DNA from: Azolla caroliniana
Taxonomy: Eukaryota > Polypodiophyta
Reading direction: 5' to 3'
NCBI GenBank assembly: GCA_043228905.1
Contig: JBHGNT010000003.1
Location: 3,968,001-4,032,000, forward strand
DNA: 64,000 nt
Every line of letters begins with the position of its first letter. The stretch's first letter is position 1. Below the pieces are notes generated by a model. It was not told the DNA's origin. It made no database searches and saw only the letters and a list, made by a program, of their open reading frames with translations. The translations under genes and the position numbers were made by a program. Below are positions 45,201 to 56,181 of this stretch, piece by piece.

Positions 45201-46235
45201 GAAAGGAAGGCATGACCGGGAAAGTCCATCCACCACCGCAGCAGTAGCAGATCGGCTTAATTGGTCGACTCTGAAGTAACCTAATTGAAGGCTGTATAAT
45301 CGAGGAGGTGATGAAGGGGTGTTGGCAGCTGTCTCTGCCTCCTTCTTTGGCGGTGCGAGGTTGTTCATAAAATTGATTAGCTCCTTCTCCTCCATGAAAC
45401 CGAGAAGAGAGAGCTCTTTGAGCTGGGGCCAGTGGCGCAGGAAACCAGTGCTTCTCTTCCAGTCAATGGGATAACCGGAATGTATGTGCAATCTGTGGAG
45501 GGAGGCTGCGAGGGGTGAATGTGAGGGATGAAGGTCTGCCAATTTCCCTACAAACTGTTCGGACACTTTGATTGTATACCCATCAAACTCTGAGAGGGAT
45601 GAAGGTAAGGGAAGAAGCTCGAGGGTAGTGAGGGAGGTGAAGTCGCGCAACATGGCTACGCACTCATCATCATCGCCAATTTTCATGCACTGAAGGGAGA
45701 GATGTTTGAGGCGTTTATTTTTCTTGAGGGCACTCAGAAGACCAGGAGTATCCCTGAATAAACTTTCTCTGATGAGGAGGCTGCTGGGGCCTTTATCACG
45801 ATCTGCAGCGAGAGAGAGAGCCTCCACCCAACCCCTCTCCTCTTCGGTTGGAATCGTTCGGTTGAGGAGATGGACCGCTCGGCCGGTGAGATTGGCGGCA
45901 GCCGTGAGGATGGCCATCCGTTGTTGTTTTGTAGTGATGTCTGTGCTCAAATCGAACATCATGTCTCTGCCCCCCCATTTCCAAGCTCCACGTTTTACCC
46001 CTTTTTCATCATCACCATAGGACGCATAAAATACATTCTGCCACCATGAGTTATCAACGAGGAAGAGGTTCTCAACATCGGGGAGATTAATTTGCAGATC
46101 AGGAGAGACCTCAAGATTTTGTTGATGGTTGAGTATGACTGCTTTGGATTTCTCTAGCGCTTCTCTGATCTCAGCGGATTCCCACTTCGTGTCGATGGAT
46201 TGGTGAGGGGGTGGGAGGAGGTGAGGCTTCTCCAT
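42274..46235 (-). CDS. Roco copy C: LRR-Roc-COR GTPase, about 1287 aa
   Basis: Two exons: 46235-45050 and 44951-42274, in phase across a 98-nt intron. An N-terminal part of unknown fold (1 to about 140) precedes leucine-rich segments (about 170-350; LKHLSLQCMKI, LKELSLLGF). Roc follows: P-loop GDPFAGKTT at 391-399 (split by the intron), T426 as likely G2, DMAGQQ at 445-450 as G3, FTRAD ending at 529 in the G4 position. COR spans about 600-900 (LNESGNIIYING, ILDPNWFCNQIMG, PGLFPRIQVLF). A coiled coil lies near 1020-1080, and the C-terminus has HPVENQPGITL and VAWLCKKHY. Roco proteins are GTP-dependent dimerising regulators; TORNADO1, the characterised plant member, acts in development. Orthology with it is untested, and an immune-type role is speculation. 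The start MEKP is shared with copies A and E. Oddity: the intron starts GA, not GC, so splicing may fail despite open frames. Confidence 0.8.
44952..45049 (-). other. 98-nt intron of copy C with GA-AG ends
   Basis: The 5' side reads GCAG|GAAAGAGATG and the 3' side GTTTGGTGCAG|GAAAGACT, so GCAGGAAAGA occurs at both junctions. No alignment of the boundary gives GT or GC at the start together with AG at the end. Without splicing, exon 1 stops at TGA immediately after the P-loop and an overlapping ATG opens the second frame. Confidence 0.6.
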
Positions 46236-46499
46236 TGATTGAATGAATGGAATGAACGTGTGGAGGTAATGGATGAAAGCAAATAATGGAAATTTAAGGA
46301 TGAGTGAGTCTATGAAAGTTCAAGGATGGGAAATTATGTGGAGGAAAGTTATGTCGATTCACTAACTTCGTATCTCATATAATTATAACAAATGAAAATG
46401 TTAGTTTTAGTGAAAGCTAACTGATGATAATGTCATTGAATTAAGTTTAGCGACAAATATAACAATTATTGAAACAATCCAAACTCAAACACACACACA

Positions 46500-46539
<40 letters not shown>

Positions 46540-46678
46540 CACACACAGTGCTTTTTTGGACCCATTCGGCCATTAGCGTGTTTGATTTAACTCAATTTAA
46601 ACTATACATACATATACATATAAAGTTGAGATAGAGTTTAACATCCCATCAAATTTCCTACAAAATAGATCCTAACAA

Positions 46679-46730
<52 letters not shown>

Positions 46731-46879
46731 GGAAGAGCAAACGTGTTGTAACTTGGTTAAACTTTGATTCTTCAAACATAAGGACACTTCGATTATTTTC
46801 ATCTAAATCAATTTAAATAGAAAAGAACGAATATATACAAGGATCATTAAGTATGACGTTGGCCTAAGCAAAAGGTTTG
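46236..46879. other. 5' flank of Roco copy C with microsatellites
   Basis: Holds (CT)n at 46501-46536, which is GA-rich on the gene strand, and (AT)n at about 46683-46727. No other gene is seen. Copy E has a similar (CT)n at 55285-55311. Confidence 0.7.
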
Positions 46880-47420
46880 AATTGAATGGGTTTAAGTTTA
46901 TGATGCTTATGCCCATGTATGAGAAGAATAAAGCTAGATTTGACCCACTAAACAAGGAACCTAATGATGAATTTTGATGAAGCACATTCCACCATTGGTT
47001 GTGGAGCAACTATATTCATAGGTCACTTTTTGGCTTGAAGCTTACAGTTCTAGGAACTAGTAGTGATCTACAGTAATTGATTTGGATTGATATCGACGTG
47101 ATGTCATAACTATTCCATGTCACGATCTTGGCCTAGGTCGCGTGGTTGGGCTGGGTCTATGCAAGCTCTCTAATGTATCCACTTCCGTTACAATATTGGA
47201 GTGTTGAAGAAGTCAAAGAATGTGGAGTGCATTTGGCAATGTGCAAAACTAAAAATATAAATAATAAGTTCAATGGTCACCAAAACTATCGACATTGCCT
47301 TTGAATTTCCCATCCTAATTTATTAAAAATACCACCAGTATATATTTCAAGGTCTACTTAGATGTGTTATATACCAAGGTTTCTTTCTTACACTAAGAAC
47401 AATTCATATTCATGAAAAGA
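46880..47420. repeat. Third copy of the 18-kb repeat
   Basis: Matches 17940-18395 and 19106-19260 in order (AATAAAGCTAGATTTGACCC, GGAGTGCATTTGGCAATGTG, CAAGGTTTCTTTCTTACAC). It lacks the MITE found in unit 2 at 18722-19110 and so represents the empty site. Confidence 0.75.
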
Positions 47421-48117
47421 AACCTTAGATATAATGACTTCTACATTCATGTAATACCATTCAAGACACTCTACTCCAACTTCAATGGCTCAAATAATGC
47501 TCAAGTCTTACAACTAATTATAATGACCGTCACAACCAACACATTAACCTTAAGAAAAGGTTACATAAGTCTAAACTTACAATCAAAATAATATCAATAA
47601 TTATTGGTTAGTTCCTACGTGTTTAGCCCAAAGATTAAGGTATTAAAGTGTAAACTAGCTTAAGCAGAATATGTATATGAAAGGGGCATCTAGGATGTTC
47701 AAATGCTTCACATGTAATTAAATATTTGAACACGCACGATATTGTTGCCTTTCTAGTGGCACTCACATCTTCGTATAATATGCATGATTATGGCCTCAAC
47801 ATCTTTCAAATACCATAGATGATCAAGACGATCATACAAACACAGTATCATTATATGTTAGAATTCAATATTTTCACCTTCAGCATCATAGAATTGTTAG
47901 GGATCACAATCAAAATAGACTTAAGCGTCACTAGTTAATGTGGCTCTTGCAAGATGTTCCAAACATGTTGGAAAGGGTGTGTGAGCATTTTGATCGCTAA
48001 TGTCTATTTAGTATCATGATCTCTATGACAGATATAAATATATTTAGAGATGTGCCCAAAACAAATGAATCAGGACATGGATTATTATAGCTAGAGAAAC
48101 TGAGGTGTTAATGGTGA
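47421..48117. other. AT-rich spacer
   Basis: No gene or repeat is recognised. Confidence 0.5.
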
Positions 48118-48205
48118 TGTGAGGTTGAGGGTTTGAGTAGAGCTGATCTCGATTTCTCACACTCTTCTTTCTGATCTCATCGGATTCCCACTTCATTCAG
48201 AGCTT
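48118..48205 (-). pseudogene. Roco scrap, N-terminal exon 1
   Basis: GAGTAGAGCTGATCTCGATT and TTTCTGATCTCATCGGATTC-type text matches the region coding for the REALEKSRA block of copies A, C and E. Under 90 nt survive with small indels. Confidence 0.6.
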
Positions 48206-48762
48206 TTACATCATCATCTTAACAGATCTATTTCGATTCCAATCTATTTCATTCAAAACTTATTTCTTTATATTGTGGTAATTAGCTAAGTTGCATCTAA
48301 TGCACTAATGTCTTAATTAACTTTCTCATCAATTAGTGGGATTTCTGTATCCATTTCAATGAAACGTGTCAGAATGCTTTATGTTGTTTCTGATGGCAAG
48401 GATTAGATGGGTTTGTTTATAAAGGTACATCAGGGTTGGATAATGCATGGTTTTATGTGCGGTTGTGAAGTTATACTAAGATTTGATGGATTTGCAGCCT
48501 GTGTTATGTTGGTTTGTTAAGGTAGATTAGCGTTTGACGGAGTCCTATTTTAACAAAGATTTCGTGATGCTCTTTTGTGGATTATGAAGGCAGATTAGGT
48601 TAAGAGAAATGTAAGGTTTATGTGGTTTTCTGAATGTAATTATGCATTTAGATGGATTTGAGAAGAATTTGCAAAATGGTTTAGCCATGGTGAACGCAGA
48701 TTTAGAGAAGATAGGGTAGGTTTGGACAAGTTACATGCTTTCGGTTGCACAAGATTTGATAC
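48206..48762. other. Spacer without supported gene
   Basis: T- and G-rich text with no recognised protein or repeat. Confidence 0.5.
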
Positions 48763-48860
48763 AAGGTAAAACAAGTTGCCTGTGTGATTGCTGTATGCCA
48801 AGTTAACATCATGGAGGCAAATGGTGAGGTCAAGTCACAGACACTGTATGGATTATGTAT
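48763..48860 (+). pseudogene. Third copy of the unrecognised duplicon exon
   Basis: Encodes VACVIAVCQVNIMEANGEV, matching 9288-9391 and 40447-40549. The frame ends soon afterwards. Function unknown. Confidence 0.4.
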
Positions 48861-50117
48861 GATAGCATATGCTCTGTATCTCCCCATCACGATGAGTAAG
48901 AAAGTCAGTGCATTATGATTAAACCAAAAAGAAATTTTAGCTGTTCCAACAGTAAATTAATAACCGACAGAGAAACGTAAAACAGTCAAAATTTGCTGTT
49001 AATGATAAGGCCATACGATTGAGACATTCGCCGGTTGGCATAATCAAATACAAGGGTAAAATGTGTCAGCATTTAAGCACACAGAGAATACCTGTGCAAT
49101 ACTGTGACATGTCCATCTTCTGAGCACTCTTGTTCGGGATAAGGGCATACATATACAACAAAGATACACACCCGCACACTACAATGGCTAAGGAACAACA
49201 ATAGATTGTTTAACAATCGCTATATAGGTCAGTCTCCGGTTAGGTACTAGCTACATAAATCTAGATTTAATTTTCCCATGATTTTACAATATATGTATTG
49301 CCTGAGATACCGTTATTCGTCGGACATGGAATACTGTTTTCCAAGATCTTGCAATATATGCATAACCTGAGATACCATCATTTGTCAGCCATGGAATACC
49401 GTTGGTGTATCTACTTCAGGTCAAATATTGAGGCTAACTAAATGTGGTGCTTCCATATGCGTTATGGATGTTGAAAATTTCAAAGTTTTTATGGATGTCC
49501 TAGTTCAACTTAACCTCCAAAAACGATAATATGTAAAGTACATCTTTCTCTCACTCACTGATAAAAGATTCGTTTTGAGAGCTTCAACTATTTGAATCGT
49601 TTTATACTCATTTTATGTGCCTCTGTACATATTTTCAGAGACACATTATGGCTGAAACTAACCTTTTTGTTAAGACAGTTACTGGAGGAGAGGAAGAATT
49701 TTCCTTACATCTAATACCCTAATATTGATAACCCAAGAATACTGATCAACCACTCTTGCAAGTTACAACTTTGCTTGAGAGGAAGTTATGCACTTGATGC
49801 AACATACCTAGAAGAGACATTTAATAAGAAAAAGACATTGTACACTTAATTCAAGTAGATAAATGACCTTGATTAGTATCAATGTTTAATACCCTAATAT
49901 TGGTAACCCAAGAGTACTTGTCAACCATTCTTGCAAGTTACAACTTTGCTTGAGAGGAAGTTGTGTACTTGATGCCCCAACATACCTAGAAGAGACATTT
50001 AATAAGTAAAAGACATTATTGTACACTTATTGAAGTACACAAACAACCTTCAGTAGTATTAGTTAAAAACAAGACAATTATTCTTAGTTTCAAAATCCCA
50101 TCTAAGTTCAAAAAGGG
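48861..50117. other. 3' flank of Roco copy D with two local tandem repeats
   Basis: 48870-49000 matches 9573-9700. A repeat of about 64 bp occurs twice at about 49275-49400 (CAATATATGTATTGCCTGAG). A unit of about 177 bp occurs twice at 49710-50060 (TAATACCCTAATATTG ... CATACCTAGAAGAGACATTT). No gene is seen. Confidence 0.65.
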
Positions 50118-50232
50118 AATATACAATTGTTTACAATAAATATCCACAATACGCCTTTCTCTTTAAACCCACAAAACGAAGATATAATTGTGGATATTTA
50201 TTGTGGATATTTATTGTAAACAATTGTATATT
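50118..50232. mobile_element. Foldback element at the broken 3' end of copy D
   Basis: Perfect 33-bp inverted arms (50118-50150 and 50200-50232; ends ATACAATTGTTTACA) enclose a 49-bp loop. It lies about 20 bp from where copy D homology stops. No clear target duplication is visible. Confidence 0.65.
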
Positions 50233-50251
50233 TATTGTAGCTATTGTAAAC

Positions 50252-51060
50252 AAGGCGATGGCATTTAATTTACTTTCATCACTATTGCAGATTTCTTGGA
50301 ATTTCGTCCATGTAATGATTTGTTCTTTTGTGGTCTTGGAATGATTGAAGAGATTTTTGTTTACTTGCGTGCAGATGTCGTAGAGCTCAATACCATGGAG
50401 CACACCTTTGGCAATGTTGAAAATACATTCTGCTATAGGTTTGACAAAATCCTTCTTTCTTGCATCCACATCAAAAGGCGGGTCCACAATATCAATCACC
50501 GATTTGAATTTTGATCTAAGTGACTTAATCGAATTTGAGAGAGAGCTCGACATGAAATCAATTTGGTCTACTCGTGTGAATACTAGGATCACTTTGAGAG
50601 GAATGATGGATTGGCAACTTTTCGAGGCGAGGAATCTGAGCCAATACTTGAAGCTTGTTTCGAAGTCGGACTCTTTTTTCACTGCTCCTCTGATGTTACT
50701 TTGGCTATCCATGGGACTCCAAACAAACATGAACATGGATGGGAACTGATAAGAATTGGTTCCTATGTCTGGGAACATGCAATCGTGAAATGCGTGGAAC
50801 TCTTGTTGGCCTGCCAGGTCCCACAATGACAGTCGCATTCCATCTTTTCTGATTGCTTGCACCTCGATTCCGTGTGTACGATCTCCAGTAAACAGGGTGG
50901 TCCATAGGGTTCTCAGCCTATCCCTATTTCGCCCATACTTGGAGCCCTAGAGAAACAAGGTGGTCCACATGGCTCTCGCATGATCCCTCTTTGGCCCATA
51001 CATAGAGCGCATGGTAGATAGAAGGGTAGTCTTTCCTGCGCCAAGCAAAATGTAGTGCAA
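50252..51060 (-). pseudogene. Roco copy D: Roc-only fragment
   Basis: From the intron acceptor (TTGGCGCAG|GAAAGACTACC, about 51040) through G3 (DLAGQQEFHAFHD) and the G4 position (FTRVD) to SKLNAIAL, where it breaks off before COR. A tandem duplication of about 75 nt just after the P-loop (about 50895-51010; TATGGGC ... GACCACC twice) adds stops. On the 5' side the intron is fused at about 51060 to copia gag. It lacks LRR, COR and C-terminus. Confidence 0.85.
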
Positions 51061-51486
51061 GTGTTAGTGGCTTTCGTGCGGCCGTATTGGCTGCGAAGAT
51101 CTTCTTGAGGTTTTCCCACGCCTGCTTCGGCGTTTTAGCCTCTCGAATGTAGCCAAGCATATGATCATGAACGCATGATGTGAGGCAATACAACACACGG
51201 CTTGCGGCCTGCTCCCAAGTGGGATAGTCAACGTGTGTTGGGTTGGGGTGTGATTCGTGAGCTCCTTCGATGTAGCTCCAGTAGCCTTGTCCGACAAGGT
51301 ATTGATGCATCTTGTATTCCTAGGATGCGAAGTTCGTTCTATCGAGCTTCTCGGTAGGAAGTGCGCTTCCCATTTGAGTATTCATGGTGATTTCTTCTGT
51401 ATTGATGGGCCGGTTCTGCTGATCGTTGGCGTGTAGCACAACACAGTCGAAAATGCTTGATCAGGCAACCACACGCTCTGATACCA

Positions 51487-51777
51487 TGTTAAGAAATGGA
51501 ATGGCAAGAGTGGTTGTAATGCAACGGAAGGTGAGCGTAGGTGTGTGTGTGTATAGCAGCAGAGAGAACGAGATAGGGAGAGAGACAGAGAGAGACAAGA
51601 GCGTATATTATATTAACGAAAACAAAATAGTTCCAACAGTGACTAAGTTACAATGAGTTGGTTTATATATCAACTAAGCTAGGGCAAGCACCCTTTCTAC
51701 TATTTACAAAACTAGCCTGGAATGTCCATGAGCTAGTGTGAAACCTATGTATGGGAAGTTGAGTTCGATTCTCAACA
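51487..51777 (-). repeat. Inner LTR of composite copia (291 bp)
   Basis: Starts TGTTGAGAATCG and ends CATTTCTTAACA on the minus strand. It is followed by a primer-binding site, so it served as a 5' LTR of the second unit. Confidence 0.9.
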
Positions 51778-53041
51778 CGACTTGATCGCCTTTTTCAATG
51801 AAGCATCCGTCATTATTGAAGTGTACTTGCATTCCTTGTTCGACAATTTGGCTGACTGAGACCAGGTTTTTGGTAATGGTGGGGACATGCAGCACGTTCT
51901 TGAGGTAAGTCGGTTTGTCATCGTTTCCGAATGGGACGTTCCCGATATGTTGTATGGGGTGAGTCGTGACATCTCCTGTTTCAACATATCCGGGACGTTC
52001 AGGCTTCCGAAATTCCCAAAACCAGTCTTCATGGGACGTCATGTGATTGGATGCTCCCAAATCGACAAACCATTCGCTGTTCGGAGTGGAAGCGGTAGTT
52101 GACGCAAGTGCGGACATTGAGTGCACTTCGTGCTTCATTATGAAAATTCCGTCGTAGTCAGAGTTCGTGGTGTAATTTGTTAGTTGTCGGCCTTGCTCAT
52201 GCTTCTTCTTCCGACAGTCCTCTTCGTAGTGGCCGGGTTTTCCGCAGTACCCGCAGTCAACTAGGTTCCTACGGTTGATTGGTCCGGTGTGATGACTCCC
52301 CCTTTCCCTGAACTCTCTGGGGCCATTTATGTCCGCTTGCCATTGGTGGGAGTTACGATGTTGATTGTGTCGACCTTGGCTGTATTGGCCTCTCTTGCCA
52401 CGACCGTATCCTCTTCCTCCATCGAAGTTCGAATATAGCATCTGTCCTTCGTGTGTGTTGTTCCTTTGACGCACGTGATTCTGTTCGACTAGCAATAAGG
52501 ATTGGAGATCAAAAAAGGAGGGAGGATTCTCTCTCGCGAGAATGGCCGATCTTATTGCGCCAAATCGTGGTGCTAAGCCACCGAGGCATATCTGCACCAT
52601 TTCTTCGTCGTCAATGCTAACATTGATCGATCCAAGGGCATCGCACAACTCCTTAATCTTTAAGGTGTAGTTGTCGATTGACATGTCCCTTTATTGAAGA
52701 TTGTTTAGCTCTTGTCGAAGTTGGAGCTTTTGTGCGGCCGTATTGGTTGCGAAAATCTTCTTGAGGTTTTCCCATGCCTGCTTCCGCGTTTTTGGCTCTC
52801 AAATGTAGCCAAGCATATGATCATGAACGCATGATGCAAGGCAATACAACACACGGCTTGTGGCCTGCTCCCAAGCGGGATAGTCAGCGTGTGTTGGGTT
52901 GGGTTGCGTTTCGTGAGCTCCTTCAATGTAGCTCCAGTAACCTTGTCCAACAAGGTATTGATGCATCTTGTACTCCCAAGATGCAAAGTTTGTTCTGTCG
53001 AGCTTCTCCGTAGGAAGAGCGCTTCCCATCTGAGTGTTCAT
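51778..53041 (-). pseudogene. Copia gag-protease remnant
   Basis: Gag starts MNTQMGSALPTEKLDRTNF at 53041. TGA interrupts after HDHMLGYI and TAA before RDMSID. The frame then runs from 52684 through a zinc knuckle CGYCGKPGHYEEDC and a protease in which DSGAS is DLGAS, to KGDQVV, where it joins the inner LTR with all of integrase, reverse transcriptase and RNase H missing. Confidence 0.88.
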
Positions 53042-53143
53042 GGTGATTTCTTCTTCTGTTGATTAGTCGGTTCTGTTAATCGTCGGCGTGCAACACAACA
53101 CAATAGAATAGGTGTCATTAGGCAACCACACACTCTGATACCA

Positions 53144-53426
53144 TGTTAAGAAATAGAATTTGTGGTGATTGTAATGTAGCGGAAGATGAGAGACTATGTG
53201 TGTGTGTGTAGCAAGAGAGAGAGAGAGAGAGAGAGAGACCTCAAGACAGAGATAATCAGACTATATATTACATAAGACTTCCAACAGTAACTAAGTTACA
53301 ATGAGTTGGTTTATATACCAACTAAGCTAGGGCAAACACCCATTCTACTATTTACAAAACTAGTCTGGTATGTCCAAGGGCTAGTGTGAACCTATTCCTA
53401 TGGGAAGTTGAGTTCGATTCTCAACA
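53144..53426 (-). repeat. Outer LTR of composite copia (283 bp)
   Basis: Starts TGTTGAGAATCG and ends ATTTCTTAACA on the minus strand, with the primer-binding site next to it. Inserted in Roco copy E coding sequence after GATTG. Confidence 0.9.
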
Positions 53427-55081
53427 CAATCAAATGATTCTTTCTCACCTCGCTCAAGCTTTTTTCTTAATTGTTTCTTCGAATAAGCTGCATTGATCTT
53501 CTCTACGTTGCACCATTGATGGATGGAGTGAGCAATCAGGCCGGATGACGCTCTCGATCAACTTAACCCCTTGGACACCGGATGGTTGTGCGCATATTGT
53601 AGTCAAGTTGTTGATGATACTCTTTTGCACAAAAGCTAAGGTACTTAGCATGTCTTGCTGTGTATTATTTTGAGCTAGAATAAGCACATCTATGACATGG
53701 TTTGATTTTGCTTGGCAAAACATGATGATGATCTTGCTCTTTGGAAAACAAATGGATATGAAATCTTTGCCGAGTGTGATGACAACATTATCATCCTTAG
53801 ACAAGAAAGCATTGCTAAATAATGCCTGAATTCTTGGAAACAAGCCTGGTGTAAGAAAGGTAAGGTCTTTGTTCTCACACTCTAACCTTCTGCCCATATA
53901 CACAAAAGCAACATTATCATTAATTTGAGTCCATTGGAATTGTTTGACACCCACATCTCGCAATATGGCTGGGATAAAGATGAGTTCTGCGTATCTGTTG
54001 GGGACACTCGCTTCAAATCTGATCCCAACATGAGATTGCGATGGTTCCTCCACAGCTGTGCGTCGATGGCAGGATCCTCACATCTCATTATGGAAAAGAA
54101 AGGAATTCCTGACCGAGAAAGTGCATCCACCACCGCAGCAGTAGCAGATCGGCTTAGACCACCTCCTCTATAATTATCTATTTCAAGGGTGTACAATTGA
54201 GGAGGGCATGCAGGGGTTCTGCCGCATGTCTCCAGCCCCTTTTTTGGGGGTGCTAAGTGATCCATGAAATCTATTAGCTCCTCCTCTCTCATACATTCAT
54301 CTGAGATGTCTAATAGAGAGAGCTCTTTGAGGTTCGGCCAGTGGCGCAGGAAACCAGTGCTCCTTCTCCAGTCAATGGTTTCCTCAATGGCCAGCCTTTG
54401 GAGAGAGGCAGCGAGGGGCGAATGCGAGGGATGAAGGTCCGCCAATTTCATACCCGCCAATTTCACGGCGTCAAGGTGGAGGGATGTGAGGGAGGTGAAG
54501 TCGCGTAACACGTCGATGCACTCATCGCTCATCTTCATCCACTGAAGGGAGAGATGTTCGAGGCGTTTGTTTTTCTTGAGAGCACTCAGAAGACCGTGCA
54601 CATCCCTGAAATATAATGCCTGTATGAGGAGGCTGCTGGGGGCGGCATCACGTTCTGCAGAGAGAGAGAGAGCCTCCACCCAACACCTCTCCTCCTCTTC
54701 GGTTAGATTATTAAAATTCAAGAGGAGATGGGGAGCTCCGCAGGAGAGATTGGCGGCAGCCCTGAGCATGGCCATCCGCCGTTGTTGTTCCGCAGTGGCG
54801 GCATGGCTCAAATCGAACATCATATCTCTGCTCCCCCATTCCCAAGCTCTACGTTCTTCATCAGGACCATATGACGAATAATATATCTTCCTTTCATCTT
54901 CATTCTGCCTTGGGGTGGTATCAACCAGGAAGAGGTTCTCAACATCGACAAGCTTAATTAGCACATCATCAGAATCAGCAGCTGCTCTCGATTTCTCGAG
55001 GGCTTCTCTGACCTCATGGGTTTCCCACTTCGTCAAGATGAGTTGGTGAGGAGTTGGGAGGCGGTCACGAGGCTTCTCCAT
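53427..55081 (-). pseudogene. Roco copy E: LRR fused to late COR, Roc deleted
   Basis: Starts MEKPRDRLPTPHQL at 55081 and keeps the N-terminal part and leucine-rich segments (LEHLSLQWMKM, LKELSLLDI) to LMLGSDLKRV (about 54005). There the sequence jumps, with GTG at the joint, to the second half of COR (LIFIPAIL, GRRLECENKDLTFLTPGLF) in a different frame. It continues to KLERGEKESFD, where the copia LTR cuts it. Roc and early COR, about 400 residues, are gone. An in-frame product would be an LRR-only protein with a short nonsense tail. Confidence 0.88.
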
Positions 55082-55280
55082 GAAAGGAAGGAAGGAAGGA
55101 ATGCATGGAGATGAAAAATGAAAGAAAGGAATGCAATGTGAAGGAAACAACTTATGAATGATAAATGGAAATAACAAATGAAAACGTTAGTTTTAGCCAA
55201 ACTTTACATTTACATAATCGTCAACCAAATTAAGTTTAGCAGTAAACATAACAATGATTAAAACAATACTAACTCAGACG

Positions 55281-55314
<34 letters not shown>

Positions 55315-55830
55315 ATTTTCAGCTCCCCTGCCACTTGGTTCTGAAAAAAAAAGGTTTCTCATACACTCGGTCCACATTTGATTTTTTATTTTTTCTGGAT
55401 GGAGAGCAGTTCAAGATTTACTGTTTCACCTATTGATTAGAGTGTTTAATAGAAAACGCACTTCAAACTATAATGTAAATGTCAGACAAAACAATTTCAC
55501 TATGAATGAAACAAAAAAGATTTGATTGCTTTTACGTGGCCATTTTTTGCAACTTTTGAAATCTTCAGCTTCGTATTTACACTTTACTATAAAGTCTAAA
55601 GACTTGGGCATGTCTTTCGACTTCTTTTTTTTCCAAAAAATTTACTACACTTCCATTAGTTAAGTCAGGATAATATACATCAACTCATATCTTACAGGCC
55701 AACTTGCATCTCTTTCGACTTTTACAATGCAATGTTGTGTTTCTTTTTCCTTTCCATGACTTTTGATTGGTCTCTTAAGGAGATGTGGGTAAGATCTTGG
55801 TCGGTCTTGTGGGCCATCTTTGAAAATGAT
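55082..55830. other. 5' flank of Roco copy E
   Basis: (CT)n at 55285-55311, then 55440-55830 homologous to 13830-14100 upstream of copy A. A LINE 3' tail sits within at 55624-55710. No gene is seen. Confidence 0.7.
55624..55710 (-). mobile_element. 87-bp LINE 3' tail insertion
   Basis: On the minus strand it ends CTAATGGAAGTGTAGTAAAT then A-rich, matching the LINE 3' ends at 3.8 and 41.3 kb. It is flanked by the 11-bp duplication TCTTTCGACTT (55613-55623 and 55711-55721). The copy A flank lacks it. Confidence 0.8.
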
Positions 55831-56130
55831 GGTGTATGTAAGTAGAGGATAGAAATGTAAAACAAAAAAAGGCTTGTTTATATTTGTAAAATAAAGCCCA
55901 CCATTCAAGAATATAGTTTTGTAATTAGGCTAATCGCATATTAGTTAAGAAGGATTAAGGGTAACTTTTCATGCGGTTTTGAAGAACCATTTCTCCTAGA
56001 AATAGTACAAAAATGTCATCCACTTTCAGGTTTGTGTGTTGCTGGTGGAATAATTGACTAATGTGAAAGACAATTGACCTTTAAGGCTTGAGATCAAGAA
56101 AGTGATTAAGGTGGCGGGGGATGTTTATAT

Positions 56131-56181
<51 letters not shown>

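Larger units (their letters stand above)
51061..53426 (-). mobile_element. Composite copia remnant: LTR-gag-protease-LTR-gag
   Basis: Reading along the minus strand: LTR 53426-53144, primer-binding site 53143-53132, gag and protease to 51778, a second LTR 51777-51487 with its own primer-binding site 51486-51475, then a second gag start breaking off at TAARK (about 51061) into copy D. This is the layout expected after recombination between LTRs of tandem elements followed by deletion. Copy E is cut at ESFD by the outer LTR. No matching target duplication remains. Confidence 0.88.
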
